This document shows, piece by piece, positions 58,600-59,436 of a stretch of 59,436 nt of DNA. A program made the position numbers and the translations under genes. Source of the stretch: Anaerolineaceae bacterium (lineage in GTDB: Bacteria > Chloroflexota > Anaerolineae > Promineifilales > Promineifilaceae). The notes below the pieces were generated by a model. That model saw only the letters and a program-made list of their open reading frames with translations. It did no database searches and had not been told where the DNA came from. The stretch covers positions 1 to 59,436 of the forward strand of contig PABI01000006.1 of NCBI GenBank assembly GCA_002699125.1, in the 5' to 3' direction. Each line of letters opens with the position of its first letter. The first letter of the stretch is position 1.

Positions 58600-59436
58600 A
58601 TGCCCCAAAATCAACTATTCTCGGCAATTAATCGGTTGGCCGACACTAGCCACCCTTTTACCGATGTGGATATGGGTCAACCCTACCATTGGCGCAAGCA
58701 TGGTGAAGGGGTGCGCCTGGCGCTCATCGGCACCTACCATGAGCTGCGCGATTTAGCCGCCACATTGGCCAGCCGGCGCAGCCAAAACGGTTCTGCCACC
58801 ACGCTGGTTCAGCAAGTTTTGGGCCAATATCATTTGGGCTACCGGGAACTGCAAGCAGCTATGCTGGGCGTTACCGATGAGCAGTTTGAGCAGGAGCCAG
58901 CGCCAGGGGAATGGCCGCTGCGCGTTATTTTGGGCCACATCATGGATGCTGAGCGCACGTTTTTTACGCTGATCATTTATGGATTAGAACAGCAGCAAGG
59001 GGGGATTGAACGGCCGTATCCTTTCCCAGCTGGTGAAGTTGAGCGGGTCACCGGCAGCAACGACGCTTTTTATGACATCATCGACAACCAGCCGTTCGCC
59101 ACCATCTGGCACAGCTACAATGCGTTTCACCAACGCGTTCTGGATGAATTGGTAGCTGTGCCCGACGAACAATTTTTAGGAGCATCACCCGTCTGGTGGG
59201 AGGAAGAAGAATATTCCTTGCAATATCGTCTACACCGCTTTGATGCCCATCTGCGGCAGCATCTAGTGCAAATCGAGAAAACATTGCTCTGGCTGAATCG
59301 CCCCGAAACGGAAGCGTCTCGGTTTTTGCGGCTGATTTTCCGTGCGCTGGCCGGCGTGGAGAACACAACGTTGGGCGCGCCGGAACTGGGCAAGGCTGAA
59401 CGGCAGGCATTGGCCAAAAAAATTCAGGATCGCACG
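58600..59436 (+). CDS. DinB-like domain protein (partial, cut by window end)
   Basis: Open frame from ATG 58600, with GGAGG 5 bases upstream, to the window end (279 residues, no stop). A four-helix DinB-type region with LGHIMDAERTFF (about 118) and a later HRFDAHLRQHLVQIEK (about 208) supplies the expected metal-binding His residues. DinB-superfamily proteins include thiol transferases and damage-induced proteins, but function varies and none can be assigned. The C-terminal region after about 225 is additional to the DinB core. Confidence 0.78.
   Translation, partial: MPQNQLFSAINRLADTSHPFTDVDMGQPYHWRKHGEGVRLALIGTYHELRDLAATLASRRSQNGSATTLVQQVLGQYHLGYRELQAAMLGVTDEQFEQEPAPGEWPLRVILGHIMDAERTFFTLIIYGLEQQQGGIERPYPFPAGEVERVTGSNDAFYDIIDNQPFATIWHSYNAFHQRVLDELVAVPDEQFLGASPVWWEEEEYSLQYRLHRFDAHLRQHLVQIEKTLLWLNRPETEASRFLRLIFRALAGVENTTLGAPELGKAERQALAKKIQDRT

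Noticed and set aside
1..59436. tRNA or rRNA genes
   Set aside because: I looked in the gaps for cloverleaf arms and TTCGA-type T loops and found none convincing. A covariance-model search would settle it.

Overview
This is a bacterial chromosomal segment, moderately GC-rich and densely coding, with genes on both strands. I saw no rRNA, tRNA, CRISPR array or prophage. The gene content suggests an uncultured Chloroflexota bacterium, probably Anaerolineae-like: STAND/NACHT proteins with formylglycine-generating-enzyme (FGE) or CHAT domains, several Thr/Pro-rich lipoproteins, GT39-type membrane proteins, a group 3b [NiFe] hydrogenase, and a corrinoid methyltransferase cluster. This placement is inferred from gene content and would need marker-gene phylogeny.

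Layout. 0.2-6.6 kb: a histidine-kinase-like membrane protein lacking the phospho-acceptor His, a LysM surface protein and a NACHT-FGE protein, in one operon. 6.6-7.3 kb: a repeat-rich gap with a possible 35-residue gene. 7.3-21.0 kb: envelope and housekeeping genes (membrane glycosyltransferases, ScpA, a VanZ-like protein, a J-domain protein, a C39-like protease, a lipoprotein hydrolase, RtcB). 21.2-24.4 kb: RNase J with a long leader, a small Cys protein and an HNH endonuclease. 24.6-32.9 kb: a corrinoid one-carbon cluster (MFS transporter, UroD-type methyltransferase, two corrinoid proteins, methyl-THF methyltransferase, RACo-type activator, DUF1638) around a GntR/UTRA regulator that has two direct-repeat operator candidates. 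33.0-37.7 kb: a 99-aa protein and a CHAT-STAND-TPR protein, next to a REP-associated tyrosine transposase (RAYT) flanked by its palindromes. 37.7-51.2 kb: a two-component system, a second lipoprotein hydrolase, an oxidoreductase, a phosphoesterase, a probable selenoprotein peroxiredoxin, lipid and membrane genes, a halogenase-like flavoprotein, GT2, a mercuric-reductase-like flavoenzyme, a TVP38 protein and a thioesterase. 51.3-55.8 kb: hydBGDA plus maturation protease behind two Rex-like boxes. 55.9-59.4 kb: an M50-TPR protein, two small unknowns and a DinB-like protein cut by the window end.

The most interesting signals are: (1) a peroxiredoxin-like gene with an in-frame TGA exactly at the first position of its UxxC redox motif, followed by a SECIS-like hairpin; (2) a 33-bp palindrome family (15+3+15) around a RAYT, one copy lying in frame inside the CHAT-STAND NTPase domain; (3) several unrelated repeat families whose copies supply the stop codons of neighbouring genes; (4) extreme over-representation of the palindromic octamer ACGGCCGT, in genes and in terminator stems; (5) a double Rex-type operator ahead of the NAD(P)-linked hydrogenase operon.
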